DNA of 64,000 bases from Clostridiales bacterium. GTDB taxonomy: Bacteria > Bacillota > Clostridia > Christensenellales > Aristaeellaceae. This document shows, one piece after another, positions 36,894-45,966 of this stretch. Below the pieces are notes generated by a model, which saw only the letters and a list, made by a program, of their open reading frames with translations, made no database searches and was not told the origin of the DNA. Within the stretch, counting starts at the first letter, position 1; each line of letters opens with the position of its first letter. The stretch lies in assembly GCA_015056015.1 (NCBI GenBank), contig SVHD01000006.1, forward strand, positions 1-64,000. Direction: 5' to 3'. The position numbers and the translations under genes are program-made.

Positions 36894-38213
36894 TTATTTG
36901 CGCAGGCCTTTGGGATAATGATTTTTCATTTGCCCATCGGATGCCTTGGCCCAGCCCAGGGACAGCCCATCCAGCGTGGGCACATACCAGCCCCGACAGG
37001 AATCCGGCGCCGGCAGCATTTCCCCCTTCTGGTAGGCCCGGGCGGCGTTTTCATCCATCATCCAGGGATTTTTCGGCGTGCAGGCCAGGGCCAGCGCATG
37101 ATCGGGCACAAAGATTTTTCCGCGGATTTCCCCTAAATGCAGCCCAAGCCGCAGCACTTTGATCCCGGAAAGATCGGGGGCTTCCGCTGGGGCCATGATA
37201 ACGCGGCCGGCGAACATGCCGGTGGGGAATAGAGATTCCTGAATCTGATCCTGTAAAAAGGCGGAGGCAAGCTGCATTTCCTGCTTGGAAAGTGCGGGGG
37301 CATTTTGACCCTTCTGAGGCTTGCCTTTTTTCCGGGGGGCAGCCGCTCCCTCGCCGTTATGCACAAGCAGCGCTACAAAATGTCCCTCGCCCCGGATTTT
37401 ATGGGGCCACAGGCGCATCATGCCCTGGCATTCGCCCAAGCCGGGCAGGGAGAAGGGCTTCAGCGAAAAATCGGGATGCCGGCGCAGAAACTCCTCCATG
37501 ACCCCTTCGTTTTCCCGGGTGTTGAAAGTACAGGTGCTGTATGCCATGGTTCCGCCGGGACGGAGCATTTGGGCGGCATGAGAGAGAATTTGCAATTGGC
37601 GCTGGGCACAGCCGGCGGGGGAAGTGATCTGCCATTCATTCCGGGTTTCGGGATGGCGGCGGAACATGCCCTCGCCGGAGCAGGGGGCGTCCACCAGAAT
37701 TTTATCGAAAAACCGGGGCCATCTGGGGCTCAGTTCTTCCGGCAGATGATTGACCACCACGGCGTTTTTTACGCCCATCCGTTCGATATTCCGGGCGAGA
37801 ATCTGGGCACGGGAAGGCACGGGCTCATTGCACACCAGCAGCCCTTCGCCCTTGAGATACGCCGCCAGCTGGGTGGATTTCCCCCCGGGAGCAGCGCAAA
37901 GATCCAATACCTTTTCCCCGGGATGGGGGGCAAGGGCGGCCGCGGCGGCCATGGCGCTGGGCTCCTGCAGATAATAGGCCCCGGCCTCATGGGCGGGCAT
38001 GGCCCCGGCCAGGGAATCCAGAGGCAGATAGAAGCCATCCTTTGCCCAGGGTATGGGATCCGTGCATTCGTCAAGCGGCGCGCGGCCCGGGCGCATGCGG
38101 ATCCCCCGGGCGGGAGAATCCTCATAACTATGCAAAAAATCGGGCAGCGATGCCCCAAGAAGAGGGGCTAGCTGCTCGATCCAACCGGCGGGAAACATGT
38201 TTTGTTCGCTCAT
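36894..38213 (-). CDS. RsmF/NSUN-type rRNA or tRNA (cytosine-5) methyltransferase
   Basis: PHPGEKVLDLCAAPGGKSTQLAAYLKGEGLLVCNEPVPSRAQILARNIERMG; DKILVDAPCSGEGMFRRHPE. Confidence 0.92.
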   Translation of the reverse strand: MSEQNMFPAGWIEQLAPLLGASLPDFLHSYEDSPARGIRMRPGRAPLDECTDPIPWAKDGFYLPLDSLAGAMPAHEAGAYYLQEPSAMAAAAALAPHPGEKVLDLCAAPGGKSTQLAAYLKGEGLLVCNEPVPSRAQILARNIERMGVKNAVVVNHLPEELSPRWPRFFDKILVDAPCSGEGMFRRHPETRNEWQITSPAGCAQRQLQILSHAAQMLRPGGTMAYSTCTFNTRENEGVMEEFLRRHPDFSLKPFSLPGLGECQGMMRLWPHKIRGEGHFVALLVHNGEGAAAPRKKGKPQKGQNAPALSKQEMQLASAFLQDQIQESLFPTGMFAGRVIMAPAEAPDLSGIKVLRLGLHLGEIRGKIFVPDHALALACTPKNPWMMDENAARAYQKGEMLPAPDSCRGWYVPTLDGLSLGWAKASDGQMKNHYPKGLRK

Positions 38214-38234
38214 GGTTTTTATCCGTTCGTTTGT

Positions 38235-38972
38235 TTATTTATTTTCGGGCTTTTTCCAGGCGGAAAAATTGGTGCTCGACTGGGGATAGACCGGTTCGTG
38301 GAATGCCTGTTCCCGGTCAACGGCGGGAGGCAGGCCATCCAGCATGGCTTCCTGGGCGTCATCATCCGCCATCAGCCGTTCATGCCAGGATACCTTCCTG
38401 CGCTCGTGCTTTTCGCTGCGCCTTCTGCGGGGCGCGGCGACAGATTCGGTCACGGGCTGAACAACCGGAGGATAAGAATCTTCCTGGGGAACGAAATAAG
38501 CCTGCTCGGCATAGGCGTTTTCGAGGGGCGCAGGCGGCTCTGCATCGGGCAACTGGGGAGAGAAGAATTCCTCCGGAAGTACGGCAGGGGCCTGGGGCGG
38601 ATTTTCCGGCCAGGGGGCCATTTCTTCTTCCGGCCAGGGCTGCGGAATTTCCTCCGGCATATCCAGGGCCACACCGTCCATATAGCCGGTTTCAAAGGCC
38701 TGGGCTTCCGCAGTTTCGCCCCGCATCCGGCGCAGGAAGCGGCGGAATTTGGTGCGCCATACCAGATAGGGACGCCAGCGGATCATCCAGATGATAAAAT
38801 CAATGGCAGTGCAGATCAGGCAAAGAATCAGCACCAGCCACAGCCAGTGGTCTCCCAGCCAATGAAAGAAACTGCTGTAATTTCCCTTGACCACGGAGGA
38901 CCAGATGCCCTCGACTAGGGATCGTACCCCGCTGAAGAGCACGCTGAAGAGCGTATCGGCGAATGTATTCAT
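38235..38972 (-). CDS. hypothetical membrane protein downstream of cdaR
   Basis: Two-part ORF: TM (WLWLVLILCLICTAIDFIIWMI) and long acidic, proline-rich cytosolic tail; overlaps cdaR by 4 nt. Confidence 0.65.
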   Translation of the reverse strand: MNTFADTLFSVLFSGVRSLVEGIWSSVVKGNYSSFFHWLGDHWLWLVLILCLICTAIDFIIWMIRWRPYLVWRTKFRRFLRRMRGETAEAQAFETGYMDGVALDMPEEIPQPWPEEEMAPWPENPPQAPAVLPEEFFSPQLPDAEPPAPLENAYAEQAYFVPQEDSYPPVVQPVTESVAAPRRRRSEKHERRKVSWHERLMADDDAQEAMLDGLPPAVDREQAFHEPVYPQSSTNFSAWKKPENK

Positions 38973-40063
38973 TGGGCATCATCCACCGGTGAGAAGCCAC
39001 TGCGGATCGGCTCAATGGTGACAATCACGGTGACCATTGTATCGCTGGCGTAATGCAGGCTGGTGGGCACGCGCAGGGTCAGCGTGCTGATCACATTCTG
39101 CTTTTTGCCGGCCACATTCACATTGCTGTAGGGATGAATGCTTTCTCCGTTCAGATAGCGGGAAATATCTGCACCGGCGAGGGTGACATATTCAGGCTTG
39201 ACGGTGATGCCGGTGATTTCATAGCCCTGGGCGGGTTCGCCGGAAACCAGATTTTCCGTATAGACGGGTACATCAATCCAGGGATAGACCTCCAGAGCAA
39301 GATTGATATTCTGCAGGGCAGTGGATTGATAGGTGACGGTAAGATCATCGCTGTCCAGGCGTTTGCCATCCGCCGATTCAAAATGGAAACTGCAGCTGGC
39401 CTTTTTTTGCGTATAAGCGGCGGGCAGGGTGGAAAAATCATATTCCACCACGCAGACGGAAACCTGCTCCACAACGGAGGCGGGGCCGGCGATATCCACC
39501 CGGAGGGGATCATATTCGGCAATGATGGCCATATAGCCTTCCGGCGCTTCCCCAATGGCACGCACTTCCACAGGGATGCGGCTGCGGCTGACGTAATGCT
39601 CCACCACGACCGGAATTTCCGTAACGGATGTTTCTGTTACCGTGCCATAGACAGAGGCAGTGGAGGAAGTGATAATCTTCAGCGTCTGCTGGCCCACGTC
39701 CTTGATCTGGGAAAGATCCAGGCGGGTATTGTAATAAGAAGCGGTAACAGAATTATAGTATTTCTGGGGTACGCTTACCTTGATCTGAATGGGCTCCAGT
39801 TCATCCAGCCCTTCCACCACGATAAAGCCGTTATTCTTCATTGTGGTGGTGCCGGAAATATTGATCTTTACATTCTCAAAGACTTTTTCCCGGGGCAGGG
39901 TAGCATCCTGGGAAATCAGGCCGCCCCAGAGGCAGATGGCCAGCGCCAGGCAGGTGATTTTCCAGGCCCATTGATGGGTCAGGCGTTTCCAGATTTTTTT
40001 GAGGATATTCTCCGTGGCTTTGTTTTCCTGTTCGGCGGGAATCCGGGAAGGATCATTCATCAT
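38969..40063 (-). CDS. cdaR: YbbR-domain protein (CdaR-like regulator of diadenylate cyclase)
   Basis: TM KITCLALAICLWGGLIS then repeated beta-rich YbbR-like segments; overlaps the cdaA stop. Confidence 0.88.
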   Translation of the reverse strand: MMNDPSRIPAEQENKATENILKKIWKRLTHQWAWKITCLALAICLWGGLISQDATLPREKVFENVKINISGTTTMKNNGFIVVEGLDELEPIQIKVSVPQKYYNSVTASYYNTRLDLSQIKDVGQQTLKIITSSTASVYGTVTETSVTEIPVVVEHYVSRSRIPVEVRAIGEAPEGYMAIIAEYDPLRVDIAGPASVVEQVSVCVVEYDFSTLPAAYTQKKASCSFHFESADGKRLDSDDLTVTYQSTALQNINLALEVYPWIDVPVYTENLVSGEPAQGYEITGITVKPEYVTLAGADISRYLNGESIHPYSNVNVAGKKQNVISTLTLRVPTSLHYASDTMVTVIVTIEPIRSGFSPVDDAQ

Positions 40064-40916
40064 TGCCTGCCCCTCCTTTCTGGGCGCCTGTGCGGAGGCG
40101 ATGGGTGAAATGCCAGAGGCGGGAATGTTCTTCATGATACATTTCGGAAAGCAATCTGCACAGGGAGTCCTTATCCAGATGGCGGGTCAGCTTGCCGCCC
40201 CGGGCCATGCTGATAATGCCCGTTTCTTCACTGACAATAAGCACGGTGGCGTCGGTGGTTTCACTCACGCCAAGGGCAGCCCGGTGACGGGTGCCCAGAT
40301 CACGACTGATGGAACTGGATTCGCTCAGCGTCAATACACAGGCGGCAGCGGCAATGCGCTGGCCCTGAATGATCACGGCGCCATCATGCAAAGGCGTGTT
40401 GGGTTCAAAGATATTTTCCAGCAGGGGTGCGGAAATCATGGAATCAATGGTGGTGCCGGTTTCGATAACATCCTTGAGGCCCGTACGCTGTTCAAATACA
40501 ATCAGCGCGCCTACCCGGCGCTTGGAAAGGCGCAGCAGGCATTGGGTGATTTCATTGACAATGCGCTGGCTTTCGTCCTGCTGGGTGGAGCGATCCAGCT
40601 TGGTGCTGCGGCCAAGCTGCTCCAGCACGCGGCGCAATTCAGGCTGGAAGAGAATCAGCATGGCAATCACGCCGTTATTGATGATGCTGCGCAGCAGCCA
40701 GTTCAGGGCGGTCAGGCCGATCAATTCACTCAAATAACTGGCCACAATGATAACGGCCAGGCCTTTGAGAACCTGAATTGCCCGGGTCTGCCGGGTTAAA
40801 AGCACCAGCTGATAAATCAGAAAAGCGATAATGAGAATATCAATATAGTCAACCAGTGTGGGGCGATGGATAATATTCCAAAAAAATGTCTCAACCTGTT
40901 CCCAGAAGCCAGCCAA
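40053..40916 (-). CDS. cdaA: diadenylate cyclase CdaA (DisA_N domain)
   Basis: GALIVFEQRTGLKDVIETGTTIDSMISAPLLENIFEPNTPLHDGAVIIQG (DGA) and LGTRHRAALGVSETTDATVLIVSEETG (RHR). Confidence 0.96.
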   Translation of the reverse strand: MAGFWEQVETFFWNIIHRPTLVDYIDILIIAFLIYQLVLLTRQTRAIQVLKGLAVIIVASYLSELIGLTALNWLLRSIINNGVIAMLILFQPELRRVLEQLGRSTKLDRSTQQDESQRIVNEITQCLLRLSKRRVGALIVFEQRTGLKDVIETGTTIDSMISAPLLENIFEPNTPLHDGAVIIQGQRIAAAACVLTLSESSSISRDLGTRHRAALGVSETTDATVLIVSEETGIISMARGGKLTRHLDKDSLCRLLSEMYHEEHSRLWHFTHRLRTGAQKGGAGNDE

Positions 40917-40952
40917 GCCGCACCACCCTCACTTTCTTATGTTTTCAATCTT

Positions 40953-40981
40953 ATTATACTACAACTTTGCTTTGCTTGAAA
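40953..40981 (-). promoter_or_regulatory. sigma-A-like promoter of the cdaA operon
   Basis: Minus strand TTTCAA-17 nt-TATAAT upstream of cdaA. Confidence 0.7.
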
Positions 40982-41147
40982 TCCCCCTGAGCCGATTTTT
41001 TTCAATTTCTTTACACCTTTTTAACGAAATCTTTTCAGGAATAAATTTCAATTGAAAGCGCCGGGGAAATGGAGAGGGCATCCAATGGAAGAACGGATTG
41101 AAAACGGGTTTTCTTGCATTTCTTTCCGGGAAATGATACAATAATTT

Positions 41148-41945
41148 TTGAAAAGAAAGGGTGTGTGCACTTTGGATCATGCAGGCCATCGGGATAGATT
41201 GCGCAAGCGCTATCAGGCGGAAGGCCTGGGCGGATTTGCCGCTCATGAAATCCTGGAATTATTATTGACCTATGCCATTCCGCGGATTGACGTCAATCCT
41301 GTGGCGCATCGGCTGATCAATCATTTTGGCAGCCTGGAAAATGTATTGGAAGCATCGGTGGAAGAATTGACCCATGTGGAGGGCATCGGGGAAAAGGCGG
41401 CCTCCTTCCTTTCCATGCTGCTGCCCGTATTCCGGGCCTATGAAATGGAAAAGCAGCGGCCCAGGATGCGCCTGAAAAATCATGGGGAATTATTGCGGTA
41501 TTGCCGTTCTCTTTTTGTGGGCGTAAAGAATGAACAACTGTATCTGCTCTGCTTTGACGCGCAGATGCAATTGCAGGCCACCACCCTGATTGCCACCGGC
41601 ACGCCCTCAGAGGTATCGGTGATTCCAAGGCAGATGATGCAGGCGCTGATCCGGCATAATGCGGTGGCAGCGGTGATGACCCATAATCATCCCAGCGGAT
41701 CCGTCCGTCCTTCCGAGGAGGATCTGGTGCTGACCAGGAATATTGAAGTGATGCTGGGCAGCGTTGGCATCCGATTGAATGATCATATTATTGTGGCCGG
41801 GGAAGAGGATTTCAGCTTTTTCCTCAACGGCCTGCTGAATGGCAACGAAAATGAAATCAGCTATCTTTCCTGGAATCAGGATGATTTTTCCCGGGCGGCG
41901 GATCGCCAGGGCATCCGCACGATCCCCCATGGAATAAAAAAATAA
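41148..41945 (+). CDS. radC: RadC-like JAB domain protein (start possibly the TTG at 41172)
   Basis: AVAAVMTHNHPSGSVRPSEEDLVLTRNI (HxH...S); N-terminal HhH region VEGIGEKAASFL. Confidence 0.9.
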   Translation: MKRKGVCTLDHAGHRDRLRKRYQAEGLGGFAAHEILELLLTYAIPRIDVNPVAHRLINHFGSLENVLEASVEELTHVEGIGEKAASFLSMLLPVFRAYEMEKQRPRMRLKNHGELLRYCRSLFVGVKNEQLYLLCFDAQMQLQATTLIATGTPSEVSVIPRQMMQALIRHNAVAAVMTHNHPSGSVRPSEEDLVLTRNIEVMLGSVGIRLNDHIIVAGEEDFSFFLNGLLNGNENEISYLSWNQDDFSRAADRQGIRTIPHGIKK

Positions 41946-41955
41946 GGAGCAATCT

Positions 41956-42564
41956 ATGTCTGGAAAAAAAGGGAGGATGAAGAAAATCATCATGGCCGTG
42001 CTGGGACTGATGCTGCTGGGCATTTTATGCTTTTTCATTGCGCTGGGCGCGATCTATTATATGGAAACGCATCCCGGCGAGAATACGGGAAATACGGATG
42101 CGATTATTGTCCTGGGCGCCCAGGTATACGCCAATGGCGATTTAAGCCCCCAGCTGGAATTGAGGATGGAGGCGGCCAGAAAAAGCTATCTGGAAAATCC
42201 CCGGCTGATCATCTGCTGCGGCGCACAGGGCGTCAATGAGCCCGCCCCGGAAGGGGAAAGCATGCGGGAATGGCTGATTGAAAAAGGGGTGCCGGAGGAA
42301 ATGATTATGGCAGAGAATAAATCCCGCAATACCCATCAGAATCTGCAAAATGCCGTGGAAATGCTGCCCGAAACCGCAGAAAAAATCACCATCATTACCA
42401 GCGATTATCATCTGCCCCGGGCCATGGCCATTGCCCGGGATATGGGCCTTGACGCCGAGGGCATCGGCAGCCCTTGCAAACCGGAATACTGGGTGAAAAA
42501 TCATTTCAGGGAAGTGCTGGCCTGGGGAAAGTATTTCCTCAAGAAGGTCGTACCGATAGAATAA
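41956..42564 (+). CDS. YdcF family (DUF218) membrane protein
   Basis: DAIIVLGAQVYANGDLSPQLELRMEAARKSYLENPRLIICCGAQG; ITSDYHLPRAMAIARDMG. Confidence 0.9.
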   Translation: MSGKKGRMKKIIMAVLGLMLLGILCFFIALGAIYYMETHPGENTGNTDAIIVLGAQVYANGDLSPQLELRMEAARKSYLENPRLIICCGAQGVNEPAPEGESMREWLIEKGVPEEMIMAENKSRNTHQNLQNAVEMLPETAEKITIITSDYHLPRAMAIARDMGLDAEGIGSPCKPEYWVKNHFREVLAWGKYFLKKVVPIE

Positions 42565-42581
42565 CCGATAGAATAAATATA

Positions 42582-42755
42582 TGGGGAAACCATTCTTTGT
42601 AGAGGCATCGTATGCCCTACGCCTGACGGCTTGCGCATACTCACTCCTCTGGCAACATTGGCCGTTCCCGCGTCACAAACCCTCCGGGTTTGCTCCTGAG
42701 ATTGGTTTCCCCAGGCCCCTTCCAAGAAAGCCGCCGGGAAATATATCTGGATTGC
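42582..42755 (+). repeat. 3'-end hairpin element copy R8 (type A) with about 100 bp inserted in the loop
   Basis: Arms TGGGGAAACCA (42582-42592) and TGGTTTCCCCA (42703-42713), then GGCCCCTTCCAAGAAAGCC; 17 nt after ydcF-like stop. Confidence 0.8.
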
Positions 42756-42796
42756 TCTGAATGCTTGTGTGTCCCTGAAAGTTTTGAGGAATGTAA

Positions 42797-42833
42797 GAGA
42801 GGGCCTTTCTTTTTGAAAAAGAAAGGCCCTCTC
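42797..42833 (-). repeat. hairpin R9, probable divergent copy of the same family or a separate terminator-like hairpin
   Basis: GAGAGGGCCTTTCTTTTT/AAAAAGAAAGGCCCTCTC between R8 and R10. Confidence 0.55.
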
Positions 42834-42844
42834 GCATAATTTTT

Positions 42845-42948
42845 ACTGGCACACGCCGTTTGGATGACGAAGAAGAAACATCCAGAACAGCTTTCTTGGA
42901 AGGGGAGCGGGGGAACCATTCTTTGGCATCAAAGAATGGTTCCCCCGC
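42845..42948 (-). repeat. 3'-end hairpin element copy R10 (type A)
   Basis: Perfect 19-bp stem GCGGGGGAACCATTCTTTG/CAAAGAATGGTTCCCCCGC (42907-42948); minus-strand flank CCCCTTCCAAGAAAGCTGTTCTGGAT...GTGCCAGT; 18 nt after serS stop. Confidence 0.92.
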
Positions 42949-42966
42949 AAAATATTCTCAAAAAAC

Positions 42967-44229
42967 TCAGCCGATCTTGTCGCAGCCCATGTAGGGACGG
43001 AGCACTTCGGGAATGGTGACGGTGCCATCGTCATTCTGGTAATTTTCCAGAATGGCGGCCACGGTGCGGCCAACAGCCACGCCGGAACCATTCAGGGTGT
43101 GGCAGAGCTGGGGCTTGCCCTTAGCGCCATCGCGATAGCGGATGGCAGCGCGGCGGGCCTGGAAATCCTCGCAGTTGGAGCAGGAAGAGATTTCCACATA
43201 GCGATTGTAGGAGGGCATCCATACTTCGATATCATAGGTTTTCGCGGCGGAGAAGCCCATATCGCCGGTGGAGAGGCATACCACCCGATGGGGCAGACCC
43301 AGCAGCTGCAGCACCTTTTCGGCCTGGCGGGTCATGGATTCCAGTTCTTCATAGCTCTGCTCGGGCTTGGCGATCTTCACCATTTCCACCTTATTGAACT
43401 GATGCTGGCGAATCAGGCCGCGGGTATCGCGTCCGGCGCTGCCGGCTTCGGCACGGAAGCAGGCGGAATAGGCGCAGTGACGAATGGGCAGCTGATCCCC
43501 ATCCAGAATCATATCCCGATACAGATTGGTCACGGGCACTTCGGCGGTGGGAATGAGGAAGGTATCCTGATCCAGCTTGTAGGCGTCTTCTTCAAACTTG
43601 GGCAATTGGCCGGTGCCGGTCATGGTGGCGCGGGTCACCATATAGGGGGGCAGCACTTCGGTGTAGCCGTCGGCGGCATGGGTATCCATGAAGAAATTGA
43701 TCACGGCGCGTTCCAGCCGGGCGCCCAGGCCGCGATAGACGGTAAAGCGGGCGCCGGAAATCTTGGCGGCGGATTCAAAATCCAGGATATTCAGATCGGT
43801 GCCGATATCCCAGTGGGCCTTGGGCTCCCAGCCGAACTGGCGGGGTTCGCCCCAGCGGCGCTGTTCCACGTTTTCAGAATCATCCTTGCCAATCGGCACG
43901 CTTTCGTGGGGCAGATTGGGCAGGCGCATGAGGATGTAATTGATTTTTTCGTCGATTTCGCCCACCTGCTTATCCAGGACGGTGATTTCATCGCCCACTT
44001 TGCGCATGGCTTCCATAATTTCGGAGGCGTCGCCGCCCTGGCGCTTCACCTGGGCGATTTTCTTGCTTTCTTCATTGCGCTTATTCTTCAGCGCTTCCAC
44101 CTGGCCCAGGGCGTCACGGCGCTGAGCATCCAGCTCCAGCAGTTCGCTGATATCGATGGTGGAATTGCGCTTGTTCAGCGCATCGATCAATTCCTGGGGG
44201 TTCTGACGGATTCGTTTGATATCCAGCAT
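42967..44229 (-). CDS. serS: seryl-tRNA synthetase
   Basis: [34 protein letters not shown]; class II motifs [25 protein letters not shown] and [20 protein letters not shown]. Confidence 0.97.
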   Translation of the reverse strand: MLDIKRIRQNPQELIDALNKRNSTIDISELLELDAQRRDALGQVEALKNKRNEESKKIAQVKRQGGDASEIMEAMRKVGDEITVLDKQVGEIDEKINYILMRLPNLPHESVPIGKDDSENVEQRRWGEPRQFGWEPKAHWDIGTDLNILDFESAAKISGARFTVYRGLGARLERAVINFFMDTHAADGYTEVLPPYMVTRATMTGTGQLPKFEEDAYKLDQDTFLIPTAEVPVTNLYRDMILDGDQLPIRHCAYSACFRAEAGSAGRDTRGLIRQHQFNKVEMVKIAKPEQSYEELESMTRQAEKVLQLLGLPHRVVCLSTGDMGFSAAKTYDIEVWMPSYNRYVEISSCSNCEDFQARRAAIRYRDGAKGKPQLCHTLNGSGVAVGRTVAAILENYQNDDGTVTIPEVLRPYMGCDKIG

Positions 44230-44261
44230 GGTAAAATCATCCTTCCCATTTTTTTCAATAA

Positions 44262-44476
44262 AAAAACCGCCCATTCGCAGGGACGGAAAAACCGCGTTGC
44301 CACCCCGATTGATATTTCCTGTTGGAAATATCCGCTCGTCTGCGCTGTAAGGGGCGCGCCCCGGCGGCTCATCGCCGCCCGCTCCAGGGTGGATCGCGGG
44401 ATTGCGCTTCTGCCTTGCACCAGACCGGCATTTCTCTTTGCGCGCATGCCACCGCCATTCCCTCTCTACGCGGTAT
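44262..44476 (-). ncRNA. T-box riboswitch leader upstream of serS
   Basis: Minus-strand T-box GGGTGGCAACGCGG (around 44291-44304 complement) followed by terminator CCGTCCC-N7-GGGCGG-TTTTTTT. Confidence 0.9.
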
Positions 44477-44482
44477 GGAAGC

Positions 44483-44511
44483 ATTATAGCCCCTTTTCCC
44501 AAGAATTGCAA
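44483..44511 (-). promoter_or_regulatory. sigma-A-like promoter for serS T-box leader
   Basis: Minus strand TTGCAA-17 nt-TATAAT. Confidence 0.7.
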
Positions 44512-44617
44512 GAGGAAAGGCGCAAAAGAAATCATTTTTTCCTGCTTGCCCCGGGGAAAAAACTGCGGTATACTATATGGGTAATTTATTTACAGATGAA
44601 AGGATGGTATTCCTCCT

Positions 44618-45073
44618 ATGAAAATTGCTGTTGCTTGCGATCCCGCCGGCGTGGTGCTCAAGGAAGCCGTGATGGAAACCCTGAAGGAACTGGGCGCTGA
44701 AGCCACCTACTTTGGCATTCATGATGAAGACACCACCCGGGATTATCCCGTGTTCGCCCTGCGCGCTGCCAAGGCCGTCGCCAATGGCGAATTTGACCGG
44801 GGCATCGTGATCTGCGGCACCGGCGTGGGCATTTCCATGGCTGCCAACAAGGTAAAGGGTATTCGCTGCTGCTGCTGCTCCGATTACTACAGCGCCAAGA
44901 TGACCCGCGCCCATAACGACGCCAATATGCTGGCCATCGGCGGCCGGGTAATCGCCCCCGAAACCGCCAAAGTGCTGGTGGAAGTATTCATGACCACCGA
45001 ATTTGAGGGCGGCCGCCATCAGCGCAGGGTGGATCAGATCACTGCCATCGAAAACGGCCAGGAGCTGGAATAA
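44618..45073 (+). CDS. rpiB: RpiB/LacA/LacB family sugar-phosphate isomerase
   Basis: DRGIVICGTGVGISMAANKVKGIRCCCCSDYYSAKMTRAHNDANMLAIGGRVI. Confidence 0.92.
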   Translation: MKIAVACDPAGVVLKEAVMETLKELGAEATYFGIHDEDTTRDYPVFALRAAKAVANGEFDRGIVICGTGVGISMAANKVKGIRCCCCSDYYSAKMTRAHNDANMLAIGGRVIAPETAKVLVEVFMTTEFEGGRHQRRVDQITAIENGQELE

Positions 45074-45549
45074 TGGCAAAGCCGGAAAAAACCAATGTGA
45101 TGCGCACCCTGGATCGGCTGAAAATTGCCTATCGGGATTATTGTTATGTGGATTCCGGGGTGGTCAGCGGCATCGACGTGGCCAATGTGCTGGGGCAGGA
45201 TCCGGCAAAGACCTTCAAAACCCTGGTTGCGGTTGGAAAGAGCAAAACAAATTATGTTTTCATGATTCCTGTGGCGGAAGAGCTTGATCTCAAAAAGGCT
45301 GCCGCCGCCGTGGGGGAAAAGGCCATGGAAATGCTCAAGGCCAAGGATCTGCTTCCTCTTACCGGCTATGTCCACGGGGGCTGCTCTCCCATTGGGATGA
45401 AAAAGCCCTTCCGTACCCTGATCCATCAAACCGCCCAGAATTTTGAAACCATCATGTTCAGCGCCGGCAAGATCGGCTATCAGGTGGAATGCAGCTTGAC
45501 CGATCTGCAAAAAGCCGTGAAGGTGGAGCCTGCGGATTTAATTGTATAA
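45073..45549 (+). CDS. ybaK: Cys-tRNA(Pro) deacylase YbaK/EbsC family
   Basis: DPAKTFKTLVAVGKSKTNYVFMIPVAEELDLKKAAAAVGEKAMEMLKAKDLLPLTGYVHGGCSPIGMKK. Confidence 0.94.
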   Translation: MAKPEKTNVMRTLDRLKIAYRDYCYVDSGVVSGIDVANVLGQDPAKTFKTLVAVGKSKTNYVFMIPVAEELDLKKAAAAVGEKAMEMLKAKDLLPLTGYVHGGCSPIGMKKPFRTLIHQTAQNFETIMFSAGKIGYQVECSLTDLQKAVKVEPADLIV

Positions 45550-45553
45550 TATC

Positions 45554-45585
45554 GTGCCCGGGTGCTTGCCCGGGCCATTTTTTTA
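45554..45585 (+). terminator. intrinsic terminator
   Basis: GCCCGGG-TGCTTG-CCCGGGC-CATTTTTTT. Confidence 0.85.
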
Positions 45586-45669
45586 TCTGCGCAAGGATGA
45601 TCTTGTGCTTTCGGGGAAATTGGGATATAATAAGAATGCGCAAAAAGCGCAAGGAAAGGAGAAATAACC

Positions 45670-45954
45670 ATGGCTGATTTGGAAAAGGATATCATTGAAC
45701 TGGAAGGCGAAGATGGGGAAGCGATCAAACTTTGCGTAGAGCGTTATTTCTTCTATAATGGGGATGAATATGTGCTGCTCAGCGATGACTGCGGCGATAT
45801 CGCGGAAGAAGAAGTTTCCCATTATGTGATGAAGGTGCAGCCCCTGGAAAGCGAAGATGGGGAAGAAATGGAAGAATTCGTGCCCGTGGATGAAGATCTG
45901 ATGGATCAGCTCATTCAGGTGGTGGAAGCGACCTTCGATAACGACGAGGAATAA
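45670..45954 (+). CDS. DUF1292 domain protein
   Basis: Small acidic ORF MADLEKDIIELEGEDGEAIKLCVERYFFYNGDEYVLLSD... Confidence 0.8.
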   Translation: MADLEKDIIELEGEDGEAIKLCVERYFFYNGDEYVLLSDDCGDIAEEEVSHYVMKVQPLESEDGEEMEEFVPVDEDLMDQLIQVVEATFDNDEE

Positions 45955-45966
45955 GCCCTTCATTTC

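Noticed and set aside
42501-42725. 74-aa minus ORF (MEGAWGNQSQEQTRRVCDAG...) over R8
   Set aside because: It spans repeat hairpin arms and the nested insertion; more likely spurious translation of repeat DNA than a gene.
43099-44700. 533-aa plus-strand ORF opposite serS and its T-box
   Set aside because: Mirror frame of serS running through a structured RNA leader; composition typical of antisense translation.
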